Source: an uncultured Collinsella sp. (GTDB lineage: Bacteria; Actinomycetota; Coriobacteriia; Coriobacteriales; Coriobacteriaceae). From it: 5,448 nt of DNA. The notes under the pieces were generated by a model, which made no database searches, was not told the DNA's origin, and saw only the letters and a list, made by a program, of their open reading frames with translations. Positions 4,718 to 5,448 of the stretch are shown here, in pieces; positions within the stretch are counted from its first letter, which is position 1, and each line of letters begins with the position of its first letter. A program made the position numbers and the translations under genes. The stretch spans positions 1 through 5,448 of the forward strand of contig URMR01000128.1 of the NCBI GenBank assembly GCA_900548935.1, given 5' to 3'.

Positions 4718-5448
4718 TTAGGCGGCGATGTACTTGCCGTCCTGAATCACATAGGCCGTAGCGGGCTTTTCAACCTGGCCCTTGTCATTCCACGTCAGCT
4801 CGCCCGTCAGGCCCTCGATCTTGATCTTGCGCATGGCCTTGGCAAGGTCGCCGGCAATGTCGGCACCGTCGGCCGTAAGGTCGATGCCCGCTTTATCGAT
4901 AGCCTCGACGATTGCGTGGACGCAATCGTAGGCGTCGGCGGCAAACTGGTCGGGGGTATCGCCGTACTTATCTTTGTAAGCGTTGACGAAGTCGGCGTTC
5001 TTCTCGTCGTCGGCGGAGAACGGGGTCATGAGCATCAGACCCTCAGCAAGGGAAGCGTCGAAGCCGGGCATGGTCAGGATGCCATCCATGCCGTCCACGC
5101 CGAAGAAAGTGGGAGCATAGCCCATGGCCTTAGCCTGGGAGAAGATGATGGAAGCGGGCTGATAGTAGATGGGCAGGAATACGAGATCAGCACCGGCCTG
5201 CTGGCACTTGGCAACCTGCGTGGACAGGTCAGACTTGTTGTCAGCGGTAAATGCCTCAGCGGTAACGATCTCGAGGTTCTTCGCAGCAGCCTCGGCCTTG
5301 AACTTCTCATAGATACCGGAAGAATAGGCATCGGAGGAGTCATAGATGATGCCGACCTTGGTGCCGAGCTTGTTTTCTGCGATATAATCTGCGGAGGCAA
5401 CGCCCTGGTTGGGGTCGGTAAAGCAGATCTGGAACACATTGTCGCCGC
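4718..5448 (-). CDS. livK: Second LivK-type substrate-binding protein (5' part outside window)
   Basis: This is a paralogue of the neighbouring LivK, of which the C-terminal 242 codons are present. The frame is open to the right edge, so the start, signal peptide and first domain are not visible; a GTG at 5437 is an internal valine (in DNVFQ), not a start. The visible part follows the Peripla_BP_6 fold: FTDPNQG, YDSSDAYSSG, IYYQPAS, VDGMDGIL, then a block from SLAEG to AADAYD that is almost identical in the two proteins, and an ending similar to LivK's. By eye the two are roughly 60% identical here. The paralogues differ around the Tyr-Tyr-x-Pro-Ala-Ser stretch (Gln for Thr) and after AADAYD (Cys for Gly). 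It probably feeds the same LivHMGF channel, perhaps with another ligand preference. The stop is followed by an inverted repeat and the AT-rich gap, so it may be transcribed separately. Confidence 0.93.
   Translation of the reverse strand, partial: GDNVFQICFTDPNQGVASADYIAENKLGTKVGIIYDSSDAYSSGIYEKFKAEAAAKNLEIVTAEAFTADNKSDLSTQVAKCQQAGADLVFLPIYYQPASIIFSQAKAMGYAPTFFGVDGMDGILTMPGFDASLAEGLMLMTPFSADDEKNADFVNAYKDKYGDTPDQFAADAYDCVHAIVEAIDKAGIDLTADGADIAGDLAKAMRKIKIEGLTGELTWNDKGQVEKPATAYVIQDGKYIAA

Noticed and set aside
5435..5437. GTG as start codon of the second LivK-type gene
   Set aside because: It is in the middle of the conserved fold (valine in DNVFQ, aligned with DCVFQ of the other LivK), and the frame stays open to the window edge, so the gene is cut by the window rather than truncated.

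Overview
The window is one minus-strand operon segment for a branched-chain amino acid type ABC importer (Liv/HAAT family). In transcription order, right to left, it carries a substrate-binding protein missing its N-terminus (runs off the right edge), a 269-base AT-rich gap, a complete substrate-binding lipoprotein (livK), a 139-base gap with two hairpins, the permeases livH and livM, the ATPase livG, and the first 100 codons of the ATPase livF (runs off the left edge). I see no RNA gene, mobile element, CRISPR array or plus-strand gene.

The organism is probably a GC-rich monoderm gut bacterium of the Coriobacteriia, with Collinsella or a close relative as my best guess. Supporting signs are the GC-rich coding DNA, the binding protein made as a lipoprotein with a lipobox rather than as a free periplasmic protein, the Ser/Gly-rich linker after the lipid cysteine, and strong GGAGG-type ribosome binding sites. 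The genus is inferred from the general look of the proteins, not from a search.

The parts form a standard importer. The lipoproteins capture the amino acid outside the membrane, LivH and LivM form the channel, and LivG and LivF hydrolyse ATP. From livH to livF the genes touch or overlap: livM begins 9 bases after the livH stop, livG overlaps livM by 11 bases, and livF starts directly after the livG stop. The ribosome binding sites of livM, livG and livF lie inside or across the end of the preceding gene, which points to translational coupling. The abundant binding protein is separated from the membrane and ATPase genes by hairpins, a layout that fits unequal expression of the two parts.

The features that most deserve a second look are the tandem pair of binding-protein paralogues, the hairpin-rich gaps on both sides of livK, and the N-terminal extension of LivG. 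I found no evidence of an undescribed system. This looks like an ordinary core-metabolism transporter locus.
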